NCBI GenBank assembly: GCA_964017155.1
Contig: OZ024860.1
Coordinates: forward strand, 53,190,056 to 53,254,055
DNA: 64,000 nt
Source of the DNA: Oasisia sp. SBJ-2009
Taxonomy: Eukaryota; Annelida; Polychaeta; Sabellida; Siboglinidae
Direction: 5' to 3'
Positions 23,101 to 37,400 of this stretch are shown piece by piece. The position numbers and the translations under genes are program-made. Each line of letters opens with the position of its first letter. Position 1 is the stretch's first letter. The notes under the pieces were generated by a model. The model ran no database searches. It had not been told where the DNA came from and worked only from the letters and a program-made list of their open reading frames with translations.

Positions 23101-26100
23101 GATCCCCCGTAGACGGATCGGACTTTGTCGTCGTTTTCCTCGATTTCTCCAACTATCACCCTGTTAAGGTCGCCAAATGCCTCGTCACCTCATCTAGTTA
23201 GTGGTTCCTTATTACTCCCACCGTTTACCCGCCGGTCGGTACGGAATTATGTTGAAAAGAATGTAGACAGACATTTACGCTTCCCCAACTGATCCCCCGT
23301 AGACGGATGGGACTTAGTCGTTTTTCTCGATTTGTTTACAAAAGTTGGCAAACGACGCGCCCGGTCGGTCATTCGTCTACATGCACAAGTGATCTCTACC
23401 GTCGTCGAGTCCGTCTTTCCCGTGTCTCTTCCTCCGCCGGCTCGGGCTGGGCCCGGCCTGGCCGCGCTGGGCCCGGCTGGACCGGACCGCACTTCGCCGC
23501 GCGGCCGGGCGGCGCCGGGCCGGGCCGGGGCGCGCCGGGCAGTTACCGGCGCCCTGCCGGGCTTCGGAACGCGACCGGCGGCAAGGCTTCGGCGCACACG
23601 ACCGGCCGGGTTTCGGCATGCGACCGGCGGCCGGGCTTCGGAACGCGACCAGGCTTCGGCGCACACGACCGGGCCAGGTTTCGGCACGCCGCTTGCTCAA
23701 CTGATCCCCCGTAGACGGATCGGACTTTGTCGTCGTTTTCCTCGATTTCTCCAACTATCATCCTGTTAAGGTCGCCAAATGTCTCGTCACCTCATCTAGC
23801 TAGTGGTTCCTTATTACTCCCGCCGTATACCCTCCGGTCGGCACGGGATTCTGTTGAAAAGAATGTAGACAGACATTTACGTTTCCCAAACTGATCCCCC
23901 GTAGACGGATCGGACTTTGTCGTCGTTTTCCTCGATTTCTCCAACTATCACCCTGTTAAGGTCGCCAAATGCCTCGTCTCCTCATCTAGTTACTGGTTCC
24001 TTATTACTCCCGCCGTTTACCCGCCGGTCGGTACGGAATTATGTTGAAAAGAATGTAGACAGACATTTACGCTTCCCCAACTGATCCCCCGTAGACGGAT
24101 CGGACTTTGTCGTCGTTTTCCTCGATTTCTCCAACTATCACCCTGTTAAGGTCGCCAAATGCCTCGGTCGTCGTCTAATGATTTTATATTGATGGTTCCT
24201 TATTACTCCCGCAGTTTACCCACCGGTCGGCACGGCACGGCACGGAACTTTGTTGAAACAGGTTTAAACAGAAATTCTCGTTTCCCCAACTGATCCCCCG
24301 TAGACGGATGGGACTTTGTCGTTTTCCTCGATTTTCCGAAAGTTGGCAAAATGACGCGTACGGCCATTGGGCTTCCTCGAGAGAGTCGTATTTACTCCCC
24401 GTGCACGACACACGCCCGAGAAGACCGACCGGCGCGTCGAAGTTTGCCGTTTTTCTCGATTCGCAGAACTGATCCCATGTAGACGGATAGGACTTAGTCG
24501 TTTTCCTCGATTTTCCGAAAGTTGGCCATATGACGCGCACGACCATTGCGTTTCCTCGAGAGAGTCGTAGTTACTGCCCGTGCGCGACAAACGCCCGAGA
24601 TGACCGACCGGCGCGTCGAACTTTGCCGTTTTTCTCGATTCGCAGAACTGATCCCCCGTAGACGGATAGGACTTTGTCGTTTTTCTCGATTTGTTTCCAA
24701 AAGTTGGCAAAATGACGCGCCCGGTCGGTCATTCGTCTACATCCACAAGTGATCTCTACCGTCGTCGAGTCGGTCTTTCCCGTCTCTCTCCCTCCGCTGG
24801 GCCTGGCCGGACCGGACCGCACCTCGCAGTGCGGCCGGGCCGGGCTTCGGAACGCCACCGGCGGCAAGGCTTCGGCGCACACGACCGGGCCGGGCTTCGG
24901 CATGCGACCGGCGGCCGGGCTTCGGAACGCGACCAGGCTTCGGCGCACACGACCGGGCCAGGTTTCGGCACGCCGCTTGCTCAACTGATCCCCCGTAAAC
25001 GGATCGGACTTTGTCGTCGTTTTCCTCGATTTCTTCAACTATCACCCTGTTAAGGTCGCCAAATGCCTCGTCACCTCATCTAGCTAGTGGTTCCTTATTA
25101 CTCCCGCCGTTTACCCACCGGTCGGCACGGAATTCTGTTGAAAAGAATGTACACAGACATTTACGTTTCCCCAACTGATCCCCCGTAGACGGATCGGACT
25201 TTGTCGTCGTTTTCCTCGATTTCTCCAACTATCACCCTGTTAAGGTCGCCAAATGCCTCGTCTCCTCATCTAGTTAGTGGTTCCTTATTACTCCCGCCGT
25301 TTACCCGCCGGTCGGTACGGAATTATGTTGAAAAGAATGTAGACAGACATTTACGCTTCCCCAACTGATCCCCCGTAGACGGATCGGACTTTGTCGTCGT
25401 TTTCCTCGATTTCTCCAACTATCACCCTGTTAAGGTCGCCAAATGCCTCGACACCTTATCTAGTTAGTGGTTCCTTATTACTCCCGCCGTTTACCCGCCG
25501 GTCGGTACGGAATTCTGTTGAAAAGAATGTAGACAGACATTTTCGTTTCCCCAACTGATCCCCCGTAGACGGATCGGACTTTGTCGTCGTTTTCCTCGAT
25601 TTCTCCAACTATCACCCTGTTAAGGTCGCCAAATGCCTCGTCTCCTCATCTAGCTAGTGGTTCCTTATTACTCCCGCCGTTTACCCACCGGTCGGCACGG
25701 AATTCTGTTGAAAAGAATGTAGACAGACATTTACGCTTCCCCAACTGATCCCCCGTAGACGGATCGGACTTTGTCGTCGTTTTCCTCGATTTCTCCAACT
25801 ATCACCGTGTTAAGGTCGCCAAATGCCTCGTCACCTCATCTAGTTAGTGGTTCCTTATTACTCCCACCGTTTACCCGCCGGTCGGTACGGAATTATGTTG
25901 AAAAGAATGTAGACAGACATTTACGCTTCCCCAACTGATCCCCCGTAGACGGATCGGACTTTGTCGTCGTTTTCCTCGATTTCTGCAACTATCACCCTGT
26001 TAAGGTCGCCAAATGCCTCTTCACCTTATCTAGTTAGTGGTTCCTTATTACTCCCACCGTTTACCCGCCGGTCGGTACGGAATTATGTTGAAAAGAATGT

Positions 26101-29100
26101 AGACAGACATTTACGCTTCCCCAACTGATCCCCCGTAGACGGATGGGACTTTGTCGTTTTTCTAAGTTTTTCCTAAAATCACCCTGTTAAGGTCGCCAAA
26201 TGCCTCGGTCGTCGTCTAATGATTTTATATTAGTGGTTCCTTATTACTCCCGCAGTTTACCCACCGGTCGGCACGGCACGGCACGGAACTTTGTTGAAAC
26301 AGGTTTAAACAGAAATTCCCGTTTCCCCAACTGATCCCCCGTAGACGGATGGGACTTTGTCGTTTTCCTCGATTTTCCGAAAGTTGGCAAAATGACGCGT
26401 ACGTCATTGGGCTTCCTCGAGAGAAAGTCGTATTTACTCCCCGTGCGCGACACACGCCCGAGAAGACCGACCGGCGCGTCGAAGTTTGCCGTTTTTCTCG
26501 ATTCGCAGAACTGATCCCATGTAGACGGATAGGACTTAGTCGTTTTCCTCGATTTTCCGAAAGTTGGCCATATGACGCGCACGACCATTGCGTTTCCTCG
26601 AGAGAGTCGTTGTTACTGCCCGTGCGCGACAAACGCCCGAGAAGACCGACCGGTGCGTCGAACTTTGCCGTTTTTCTCGATTCGTAGACGGATAGGACTT
26701 TGTCGTTTTTCTCGATTTGTTTCCAAAAGTTGGCAAAATGACGCGCCCGGTCGGTCATTCGTCTACATCCACAAGTGATCTCTACCGTCGTCGAGTCCGT
26801 CTTTCCCGTCTCTCTCCCTCCGCTGGGCCTGGCCGGACCGGACCGCACCTCGCAGTGCGGCCGGGCCGGGCCGGGCCGCGCCGGGCCGGGTCGCGCCGGG
26901 CAGTTACCGGCGCCCGGCCGGGCTTCGGAACGCCACCGGCGGCAAGGCTTCGGCGCACACGACCGGGCCGGGCTTCGGCATGCGACCGGCGGCCGGGATT
27001 CGGAACGCGACCAGGCTTCGGCGCACACGACCGGGCCAGGTTTCGGCACGCCGCTTGCTCAACTGATCCCCCGTAGACGGATCGGACTTTGTCGTCGTTT
27101 TCCTCGATTTCTCCAACTATCACCGTGTTAAGGTCGCCAAATGCCTCGTCACCTCATCTAGTTAGTGGTTCCTTATTACTCCCACCGTTTACCCGCCGGT
27201 CGGTACGGAATTATGTTGAAAAGAATGTAGACAGACATTTACGCTTCCCCAACTGATCCCCCGTAGACGGATCGGACTTTGTCGTCGTTTTCCTCGATTT
27301 CTCCAACTATCACCCTGTTAAGGTCGCCAAATGCCTCGTCTCCTCATCTAGGTAGTGGTTCCTTATTACTCCCGCCGTTTACCCACCGGTCGGCACGGAA
27401 TTCTGTTGAAAAGAATGTAGACAGACATTTACGCTTCCCCAACTGATCCCCCGTAGACGGATCGGACTTTGTCGTCGTTTTCCTCGATTTCTCCAACTAT
27501 CACCGTGTTAAGGTCGCCAAATGCCTCGTCACCTCATCTAGTTAGTGGTTCCTTATTACTCCCACCGTTTACCCGCCGGTCGGTACGGAATTATGTTGAA
27601 AAGAATGTAGACAGACATTTACGCTTCCCCAACTGATCCCCCGTAGACGGATCGGACTTTGTCGTCGTTTTCCTCGATTTCTGCAACTATCACCCTGTTA
27701 AGGTCGCCAAATGCCTCTTCACCTTATCTAGTTAGTGGTTCCTTATTACTCCCACCGTTTACCCGCCGGTCGGTACGGAATTATGTTGAAAAGAATGTAG
27801 ACAGACATTTACGCTTCCCCAACTGATCCCCCGTAGACGGATGGGACTTTGTCGTTTTTCTAAGTTTTTCCTAAAATCACCCTGTTAAGGTCGCCAAATG
27901 CCTCGGTCGTCGTCTAATGATTTTATATTAGTGGTTCCTTATTACTCCCGCAGTTTACCCACCGGTCGGCACGGCACGGCACGGAACTTTGTTGAAACAG
28001 GCTTAAACAGAAATTCCCGTTTCCCCAACTGATCCCCCGTAGACGGATGGGACTTTGTCGTTTTCCTCGATTTTCCGAAAGTTCGCAAAATGACGCGTAC
28101 GGCCATTGGGCTTCCTCGAGAGAGTCGTATTTACTCCCCGTGCTCGACACACGCCCCAGAAGACCGACCGGCGCGTCGAAGTTTGCCGTTTTTCTCGATT
28201 CGCAGAACTGATCCCATGTAGACGGATAGGACTTAGTCGTTTTCCTCGATTTTCCGAAAGTTGGCCAAATGACGCGCACGACCATTGCGTTTCCTCGAGA
28301 GAGTCGTAGTTACTGCCCGTGCGCGACAAACGCCCGAGAAGACCGACCGGCTCGTGGAACTTTGCCGTTTTTCTCGATTCGCAGAACTGATCCCCCGTAG
28401 ACGGATAGGACTTTGTCGTTTTTCTCGATTTGTTTCCAAAAGTTGGCAAAATGACGCGCCCGGTCGGTCATTCGTCTACATCCACAAGTGATCTCTACCG
28501 TCGTCGAGTCCGTCTTTCCCGTGTCTCTTCCTCCGCCGGCTCGGGCTGGGCCCGGCCTGGCCGCGCTGGGCCCGGCTGGACCGGACCGCACTTCGCCGCG
28601 CGGCCGGGCCGCGCCGGGCCGGGCCGGGGCGCGCCGGGCAGTTACCGGCGCCCTGCCGGGCTTCGGAACGCGACCGGCGGCAAGGCTTCGGCGCACACGA
28701 CCGGCCGGGTTTCGGCATGCGACCGGCGGCCGGGCTTCGGAACGCGACCAGGCTTCGGCGCACACGACCGGGCCAGGTTTCGGCACGCCGCTTGCTCAAC
28801 TGATCCCCCGTAGACGGATCGGACTTTGTCGTCGTTTTCCTCGATTTCTCCAACTATCACCCTGTTAAGGTCGCCAAATGCCTCGTCACCTCATCTAGTT
28901 AGTGGTTCCTTATTACTCCCACCGTTTACCCGCCGGTCGGTACGGAATTATGTTGAAAAGAATGTAGACAGACATTTACGCTTCCCCAACTGATCCCCCG
29001 TAGACGGATCGGACTTTGTCGTCGTTTTCCTCGATTTCTGCAACTATCACCCTCTTAAGGTCGCTAAATGCCTCGTCACCTTATCTAGTTAGTGGTTCCT

Positions 29101-31879
29101 TATTACTCCCACCGTTTACCCGCCGGTCGGTACGGAATTATGTTGAAAAGAATGTAGACAGACATTTACGCTTCCCCAACTGATCCCCCGTAGACGGATG
29201 GGACTTTGTCGTTTTCCTCGATTTTCCGAAAGTTGGCAAAATGACGCGTACGGCCATTGGGCTTCCTCGAGAGAGTCGTATTTATTCCCCGTGCACGACA
29301 CACGCCCGAGAAGACCGACCGGCGCGTCGAACTTTGCCGTTTTTCTCGATTCGCAGAACTGATCCCCCGTAGACGGATAGGACTTAGTCGTTTTCCTCGA
29401 TTTTCCGAAAGTTGGCCATATGACGCGCACGACCATTGCGTTTCCTCGAGAGAGTCGTAGTTACTGCCCGTGCGCGACAAACGCCCGAGAAGACCGACCG
29501 GCGCGTGGAACTTTGCCGTTTTTCTCGATTCGCAGAACTGATCCCCCGTAGACGGATAGGACTTAGTCGTTTTTCTCGATTTGTTTACAAAAGTTGGCAA
29601 AATGACGCGCCCGGTCGGTCATTCGTCTACATCCACAAGTGATCTCTACCGTCGTCGAGTCCGTCTTTCCCGTCTCTCTCCCTCCGCTGGGCCTGGCCGG
29701 ACCGGACCGCACCTCGCAGTGCGGCCGGGCCGCGCCGGGCCGGGTCGCGCCGGGCAGTTACCGGCGCCCGGCCGGGCTTCGGAACGCCACCGGCGGCAAG
29801 GCTTCGGCGCACACGACCGGGCCGGGCTTCGGCATGCGACCGGCGGCCGGGCTTCGGAACGCGACCAGGCTTCGGCGCACACGACCGGGCCAGGTTTCGG
29901 CACGCCGCTTGCTCAACTGATCCCCCGTAAACGGATCGGACTTTGTCGTCGTTTTCCTCGATTTCTTCAACTATCACCCTGTTAAGGTCGCCAAATGCCT
30001 CGTCACCTCATCTAGCTAGTGGTTCCTTATTACTCCCGCCGTATACCCTCCGGTCGGCACGGAATTCTGTTGAAAAGAATGTAGACAGACATTTACGTTT
30101 CCCCAACTGATCCCCCGTAGACGGATGGGACTTTGTCGTTTTCCTCGATTTTCCGAAAGTTGGCAAAATGACGCGTACGGCCATTGGGCTTCCTCGAGAG
30201 AGTCGTATTTACTCCCCGTGCTCGACACACGCCCGAGAAGACCGACCGGCGCGTCGAAGTTTGCCGTTTTTCTCGATTCGCAGAACTGATCCCATGTAGA
30301 CGGATAGGACTTAGTCGTTTTCCTCGATTTTCCGAAAGTTGGCCATATGACGCGCACGACCATTGCGTTTCCTCGAGAGAGTCGTAGTTACTGCCCGTGC
30401 GCGACAAACGCCCGAGAAGACCGACCGGCGCGTGGAACTTTGCCGTTTTTCTCGATTCGCAGAACTGATCCCCCGTAGACGGATAGGACTTTGTCGTCGT
30501 TTTCCTCGATTTCTCCAACTATCACCCTGTTAAGGTCGCCAAATGCCTCGTCACCTCATCTAGTTAGTGGTTCCTTATTACTCCCACCGTTTACCCGCCG
30601 GTCGGTACGGAATTATGTTGAAAAGAATGTAGACAGACATTTACGCTTCCCCAACTGATCCCCCGTAGACGGATCGGACTTTGTCGTCGTTTTCCTCGAT
30701 TTCTCCAACTATCACCCTGTTAAGGTCGCCAAATGCCTCGTCACCTCATCTAGTTAGTGGTTCCTTATTACTCCCACCGTTTACCCGCCGGTCGGTACGG
30801 AATTATGTTGAAAAGAATGTAGACAGACATTTACGCTTCCCCAACTGATCCCCCGTAGACGGATGGGACTTAGTCGTTTTTCTCGATTTGTTTACAAAAG
30901 TTGGCAAACGACGCGCCCGGTCGGTCATTCGTCTACATGCACAAGTGATCTCTACCGTCGTCGAGTCCGTCTTTCCCGTGTCTCTTCCTCCGCCGGCTCG
31001 GGCTGGGCCCGGCCTGGCCGCGCTGGGCCCGGCTGGACCCGACCGCACTTCGCCGCGCGGCAGGGCCGCGACGGGCCGGGCCGGGGCGCGCCGGGCCGTT
31101 ACCGGCGCCCTGCCGGGCTTCGGAACGCGACCGGCGGCAAGGCTTCGGCGCACACGACCGGGCCGGGCTTCGGCATGCGACCGGCGGCCGGGCTTCGGAA
31201 CGCGACCAGGCTTCGGCGCACACGACCGGGCCAGGTTTCGGCACGCCGCTTGCTCAACTGATCCCCCGTAAACGGATCGGACTTTGTCGTCGTTTTCCTC
31301 GATTTCTCCAACTATCACCCTGTTAAGGTCGCCAAATGCCTCGTCTCCTCATCTAGTTAGTGGTTCCTTATTACTCCCGCCGTTTACCCGCCGGTCGGTA
31401 CGGAATTATGTTGAAAAGAATGTAGACAGACATTTACGCTTCCCCAACTGATCCCCCGTAGACGGATCGGACTTTGTCGTCGTTTTCCTCGATTTCTCCA
31501 ACTATCACCCTGTTAAGGTCGCCAAATGCCTCGTCACCTCATTTAGTTAGTGGTTCCTCATTACTCCCACCGTTTACCCGCCGGTCGGTACGGAATTCTG
31601 TTGAAAAGAATGTAGACAGACATTTACGTTTCCCCAACTGATCCCCCGTAGACGGATCGGACTTTGTCGTCGTTTTCCTCGATTTCTCCAACGATCACCC
31701 TGTTAAGGTCGCCAAATGCCTCGTCACCTCATCTAGCTAGTGGTTCCTTATTACTCCCGCCGTTTACCCACCGGTCGGCACGGAATTCTGTTGAAAAGAA
31801 TGTAGACAGACATTTACGCTTCCCCAACTGATCCCCCGTAGACGGATCGGACTTTGTCGTCGTTTTCCTCGATTTCTCC

Positions 31880-31932
31880 AACTATCACCCTGTTAAGGTC
31901 GCCAAATGCCTCGTCACCTCATCTAGTTAGTG
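31880..31932 (+). other. 28S rRNA-like core around the R2/Pokey insertion site
   Basis: Compared from memory with the universally conserved large-subunit rRNA segment that runs from AACTATGACTCTCTTAAGG through TAGCCAAATGCCTCGTC to ATCTAATTAGTG. The satellite matches 43 of 48 positions, with one 5-base insertion before ATCTA. This is the target region of R2 retrotransposons and of the TTAA-specific Pokey transposon. The segment recurs in nearly every A monomer of the array. Confidence 0.75.
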
Positions 31933-31940
31933 GTTCCTTA

Positions 31941-31961
31941 TTACTCCCGCCGTTTACCCGC
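31941..31961 (-). other. Antisense copy of the adjacent 28S segment
   Basis: These 21 bases are the exact reverse complement of the conserved 28S stretch GCGGGTAAACGGCGGGAGTA plus A, which in real 28S lies immediately upstream of AACTATGAC. In the satellite it lies 8 bases downstream of the sense core and inverted. Compared from memory of the conserved rRNA. Confidence 0.75.
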
Positions 31962-34499
31962 CGGTCGGTACGGAATTATGTTGAAAAGAATGTAGACAGA
32001 CATTTACGCTTCCCCAACTGATCCCCCGTAGACGGATCGGACTTTGTCGTCGTTTTCCTCGATTTCTCCAACTATCACCCTGTTAAGGTCGCCAAATGCC
32101 TCGTCACCTCATCTAGTTAGTGGTTCCTCATTACTCCCACCGTTTACCCGCCGGTCGGTACGGAATTCTGTTGAAAAGAATGTAGACAGACATTTACGTT
32201 TCCCCAACTGATCCCCCGTAGACGGATCGGACTTTGTCGTCGTTTTCCTCGATTTCTCCAACTATCACCCTGTTAAGGTCGCCAAATGCCTCGTCTCCTC
32301 ATCTAGTTAGTGGTTCCTTATTACTCCCGCCGTTTACCCGCCGGTCGGTACGGAATTCTGTTGAAAAGAATGTAGACAGACATTTTCGTTTCCCCAACTG
32401 ATCCCCCGTAGACGGATCGGACTTTGTCGTCGTTTTCCTCGATTTCTCCAACTATCACCCTGTTAAGGTCGCCAAATGCCTCGTCACCTTATCTAGTTAG
32501 TGGTTCCTTATTACTCCCACCGTTTACCCGCCGGTCGGTACGGAATTATGTTGAAAAGAATGTACACAGACATTTACGCTTCCCCTACTGATCCCCCGTA
32601 GACGGATGGGACTTTGTCGTTTTTCTCAGTTTTTCCGACTATCACCCTGTTAAGGTCGCCAAATGCCTCGCTCGTCGTCTAATGATTTTAAATTAGTGGT
32701 TCCTTATTACTCCCGCAGTTTACCCACCGGTCGGCACGGCACGGCACGGAACTTTGTTGAAACAGGTTTAAACAGAAATTCTCGTTTCCCCAACTGATCC
32801 CCCGTAGACGGATGGGACTTTGTCGTTTTCCTCGATTTTCCGAAAGTTGGCAAAATGACGCGTACGGCCATTGGGCTTCCTCGAGAGAGTCGTATTTACT
32901 CCCCGTGCTCGACACACGCCCGAGAAGACCGACCGGCGCGTCGAAGTTTGCCGTTTTTCTCGATTCGCAGAACTGATCCCATGTAGACGGATAGGACTTT
33001 GTCGTTTTCCTCGATTTTCCGAAAGTTGGCCATATGACGCGCACGACCATTGCGTTTCCTCGAGAGAGTCGTAGTTACTGCCCGTGCGCGACAAACGCCC
33101 GAGAAGACCGACCGGCGCGTCGAACTTTGCCGTTTTTCTCGATTCGCAGAACTGATCCCCCGTAGACGGATAGGACTGTCGTTTTTCTCGATTTGTTTTT
33201 TAAAAGTTGGCAAAATGACACGCCCGGTCGGTCATTCGTCTACATCCACAAGTGATCTCTACCGTCGTCGAGTCCGTCTTTCCCGTCTCTCTCCCTCCGC
33301 TGGGCCTGGCCGGACCGGACCGCACCTCGCAGTGCGGCCGGGCCGGGCCGGGCCGCGCCGGGCCGAGTCGCGCCTGGCAGTTACCGGCGCCCGGCCGGGC
33401 TTCGGAACGACACCGGCGGCAAGGCTTCGGCGCACACGACCGGGCCGGGCTTCGGCATGCGACCGGCGGCCGGGCTTCGGAACGCGACCAGGCTTCGGCG
33501 CACACGACCGGGCCAGGTTTCGGCACGCCGCTTGCTCAACTGATCCCCCGTAAACGGATCGGACTTTGTCGTCGTTTTCCTCGATTTCTTCAACGATCAC
33601 CCTGTTAAGGTCGCCTAATGCCTCGTCTCCTCATCTAGCCAGTGGTTCCTTATTACTCCCGCCGTTTACCCACCGGTCGGCACGGAATTCTGTTGAAAAG
33701 AATGTAGACAGACATTTACGCTTCCCCAACTGATCCCCCGTAGACGGATCGGACTTTGTCGTCGTTTTCCTCGATTTCTGCAACTATCACCCTCTTAAGG
33801 TCGCTAAATGCCTCGTCACCTTATCTAGTTAGTGGTTCCTTATTACTCCCACCGTTTACCCGCCGGTCGGTACGGAATTATGTTGAAAAGAATGTAGACA
33901 TACATTTACGCTTCCCCAACTGATCCCCCGTAGACGGATGGGACTTTGTCGTTTTTCTCAGTTTTTCTGACTATCACCCTGTTAAGGTCGCCAAATGCCT
34001 CGCTCGTCGTCTAATGATTTTAAATTAGTGGTTCCTTATTACTCCCGCAGTTTACCCACCGGTCGGCACGGCACGGCACGGAACTTTGTTGAAACAGGTT
34101 TAAACAGAAATTCTCGTTTCCCCAACTGATCCCCCGTAGACGGATGGGACTTTGTCGTTTTCCTCGATTTTCCGAAAGTTGGCAAAATGACGCGTACGGC
34201 CATTGGGCTTCCTCGAGAGAGTCGTATTTACTCTCCGTGCGTAACACACGCCCGAGAAGACCGACCGGCGCGTCGAACTTTGCCGTTTTTCTCGATTCGC
34301 AGAACTGATCCCCCGTAGACGGATAGGACTTAGTCGTTTTCCTCGATTTTCCGAAAGTTGGCCATATGACGCGCACGACCATTGCGTTTCCTCGAGAGAG
34401 TCGTAGTTACTGCCCGTGCGCGACAAACGCCCGAGAAGACCGACCGGCGCGTGGAACTTTGCCGTTTTTCTCGATTCGCAGAACTGATCCTCCGTAGAC

Positions 34500-37400
34500 G
34501 GATAGGACTTAGTCGTTTTTCTCGATTTGTTTACAAAAGTTGGCAAAATGACGCGCCCGGTCGGTCATTCGTCTACATCCACAAGTGATCTCTACCGTCG
34601 TCGAGTCCGTCTTTCCCGTCTCTCTCCCTCCGCTGGGCCTGGCCGGACCGGACCGCACCTCGCAGTGCGGCCGGGCCGCGCCGGGCCGGGTCGCGCCGGG
34701 CAGTTACCGGCGCCCGGCCGGGCTTCGGAACGCTACCGGCGGCAAGGCTTCGGCGCACACGACCGGGCCGGGCTTCGGCATGCGACCGGCGGCCGGGCTT
34801 CGGAACGCGACCAGGCTTCGGCGCACACGACCGGGCCAGGTTTCGGCACGCCGCTTGCTCAACTGATCCCCCGTAAACGGATCGGACTTTGTCGTCGTTT
34901 TCCTCGATTTCTTCAACTATCACCCTGTTAAGGTCGCCAAATGCCTCGTCACCTCATCTAGCTAGTGGTTCCTTATTACTCCCGCCGTATACCCTCCGGT
35001 CGGCACGGAATTCTGTTGAAAAGAATGTAGACAGACATTTACGTTTCCCCAACTGATCCCCCGTAGACGGATGGGACTTTGTCGTTTTCCTCGATTTTCC
35101 GAAAGTTGGCAAAATGACGCGTACGGCCATTGGGCTTCCTCGAGAGAGTCGTATTTACTCCCCGTGCGCAACACACGCCCGAGAAGACCGACCGGCGCGT
35201 CGAACTTTGCCGTTTTTCTCGATTCGCAGAACTGATCCCCCGTAGACGGATAGGACTTAGTCGTTTTCCTCGATTTTCCGAAAGTTGGCCATATGACGCG
35301 CACGACCATTGCGTTTCCTCGAGAGAGTCGTAGTTACTGCCCGTGCGCGACAAACGCCCGAGAAGACCGACCGGCGCGTGGAACTTTGCCGTTTTTCTCG
35401 ATTCGCAGAACTGATCCCCCGTAGACGGATAGGACTTAGTCGTTTTTCTCGATTTGTTTACAAAAGTTGGCAAAATGACGCGCCCGGTCCGTCATTCGTC
35501 TACATCCACAAGTGATCTCTACCGTCGTCGAGTCCGTCTTTCCCGTGTCTCTTCCTCCGCCGGCCCGGGCCGGGCCCGGCCTGGCCGCGCTGGGCCCGGC
35601 TGGACCGGACCGCACTTCGCCGCGCGGCCGGGCCGCGCCGGGCCGGGCCGGGGCGCGCCGGGCAGTTACCGGCGCCCTGCCGGGCTTCGGAACGCGACCG
35701 GCGGCAAGGCTTCGGCGCACACGACCGGCCGGGTTTCGGCATGCGACCGGCGGCCGGGCTTCGGAACGCGACCAGGCTTCGGCGCACACGACCGGGCCAG
35801 GTTTCGGCACGCCGCTTGCTCAACTGATCCCCCGTAGACGGATCGGACTTTGTCGTCGTTTTCCTCGATTTCTCCAACTATCACCCTGTTAAGGTCGCCA
35901 AATGCCTCGTCACCTCATCTAGCTAGTGGTTCCTTATTACTCCCGCCGTTTACCCGCCGGTCGGTACGGAATTATGTTGAAAAGAATGTAGACAGACATT
36001 TACGCTTCCCCAACTGATCCCCCGTAGACGGATCGGACTTTGTCGTCGTTTTCCTCGATTTCTCCAACTATCACCCTGTTAAGGTCGCCAAATGCCTCGT
36101 CACCTCATCTAGTTAGTGGTTCCTTATTACTCCCACCGTTTACCCGCCGGTCGGTACGGAATTATGTTGAAAAGAATGTAGACAGACATTTACGCTTCCC
36201 CAACTGATCCCCCGTAGACGGATGGGACTTAGTCGTTTTTCTCGATTTGTTTACAAAAGTTGGCAAACGACGCGCCCGGTCGGTCATTCGTCTACATGCG
36301 CAAGTGATCTCTACCGTCGTCGAGTCCGTCTTTCCCGTGTCTCTTCCTCCGCCGGCCCGGGCCGGGCCCGGCCTGGCCGCGCTGGGCCCGGCTGGACCGG
36401 ACCGCACTTCGCCGCGCGCCGGGCCGCGCCGGGCCGGGCCGGGGCGCGCCGGGCAGTTACCGGCGCCCTGCCGGGCTTCGGAACGCGACCGGCGGCAAGG
36501 CTTCGGCGCACACGACCGGCCGGGTTTCGGCATGCGACCGGCGGCCGGGCTTCGGAACGCGACCAGGCTTCGGCGCACACGACCGGGCCAGGTTTCGGCA
36601 CGCCGCTTGCTCAACTGATCCCCCGTAGACGGATCGGACTTTGTCGTCGTTTTCCTCGATTTCTCCAACTATCACCCTGTTAAGGTCGCCAAATGCCTCG
36701 TCACCTCATCTAGCTAGTGGTTCCTTATTACTCCCGCCGTTTACCCGCCGGTCGGTACGGAATTATGTTGAAAAGAATGTAGACAGACATTTACGCTTCC
36801 CCAACTGATCCCCCGTAGACGGATCGGACTTTGTCGTCGTTTTCCTCGATTTCTCCAACTATCACCCTGTTAAGGTCGCCAAATGCCTCGCTCGTCGTCT
36901 AATGATTTTAAATTAGTGGTTCCTTATTACTCCCGCAGTTTACCCACCGGTCGGCACGGCACGGCACGGAACTTTGTTGAAACAGGTTTAAACAGAAATT
37001 CTCGTTTCCCCAACTGATCCCCCGTAGACGGATGGGACTTTGTCGTTTTCCTCGATTTTCCGAAAGTTGGCAAAATGACGCGTACGGCCATTGGGCTTCC
37101 TCGAGAGAGTCGTATTTACTCCCCGTGCGTAACACACGCCCGAGAAGACCGACCGGCGCGTCGAACTTTGCCGTTTTTCTCGATTCGCAGAACTGATCCC
37201 CCGTAGACGGATAGGACTTAGTCGTTTTCCTCGATTTTCCGAAAGTTGGCCATATGACGCGCACGACCATTGCGTTTCCTCGAGAGAGTCGTAGTTACTG
37301 CCCGTGCGCGACAAACGCCCGAGAAGACCGACCGGCGCGTGGAACTTTGCCGTTTTTCTCGATTCGCAGAACTGATTCTCCGTAGACGGATAGGACTTAG

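Larger units (their letters stand above)
31844..32033. repeat. Representative A monomer (190 bp) with 28S-derived segments
   Basis: Typical A unit. It begins with leader GGATCGGACTTTGTCGTCG. Then comes a sense 28S-like core (31,880-31,932) containing TTAAGGTCGCCAAATGCC. An antisense 28S-like segment (31,941-31,961) starts TTACTCCCGCCGTTTACCCG. A unit-specific tail with TTGAAAAGAATGTAGACAGA follows. Consecutive A units in this array are exactly 190 bp apart wherever I measured. Confidence 0.85.
18676..34500. repeat. Satellite array, left mosaic block (A/B/C/D monomers)
   Basis: The array starts inside a monomer at about 18,676, directly beside the ATG of the repeat-family ORF. Monomer starts (GGAT after the shared CCCCGTAGAC leader) at 18,680, 18,897, 19,075, 19,265, 19,455, 19,634, 19,816 and 20,284 give the order D-B-A-A-B-B-C. 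Order and lengths then vary, with runs of A at 24.9-26.1 kb and 31.3-32.6 kb. Longer duplicated segments are present, such as about 20.5-21.7 kb repeated at about 25.9-27.2 kb (offset 5477 bp). Divergence is greatest in the first 1.5 kb. Confidence 0.95.
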
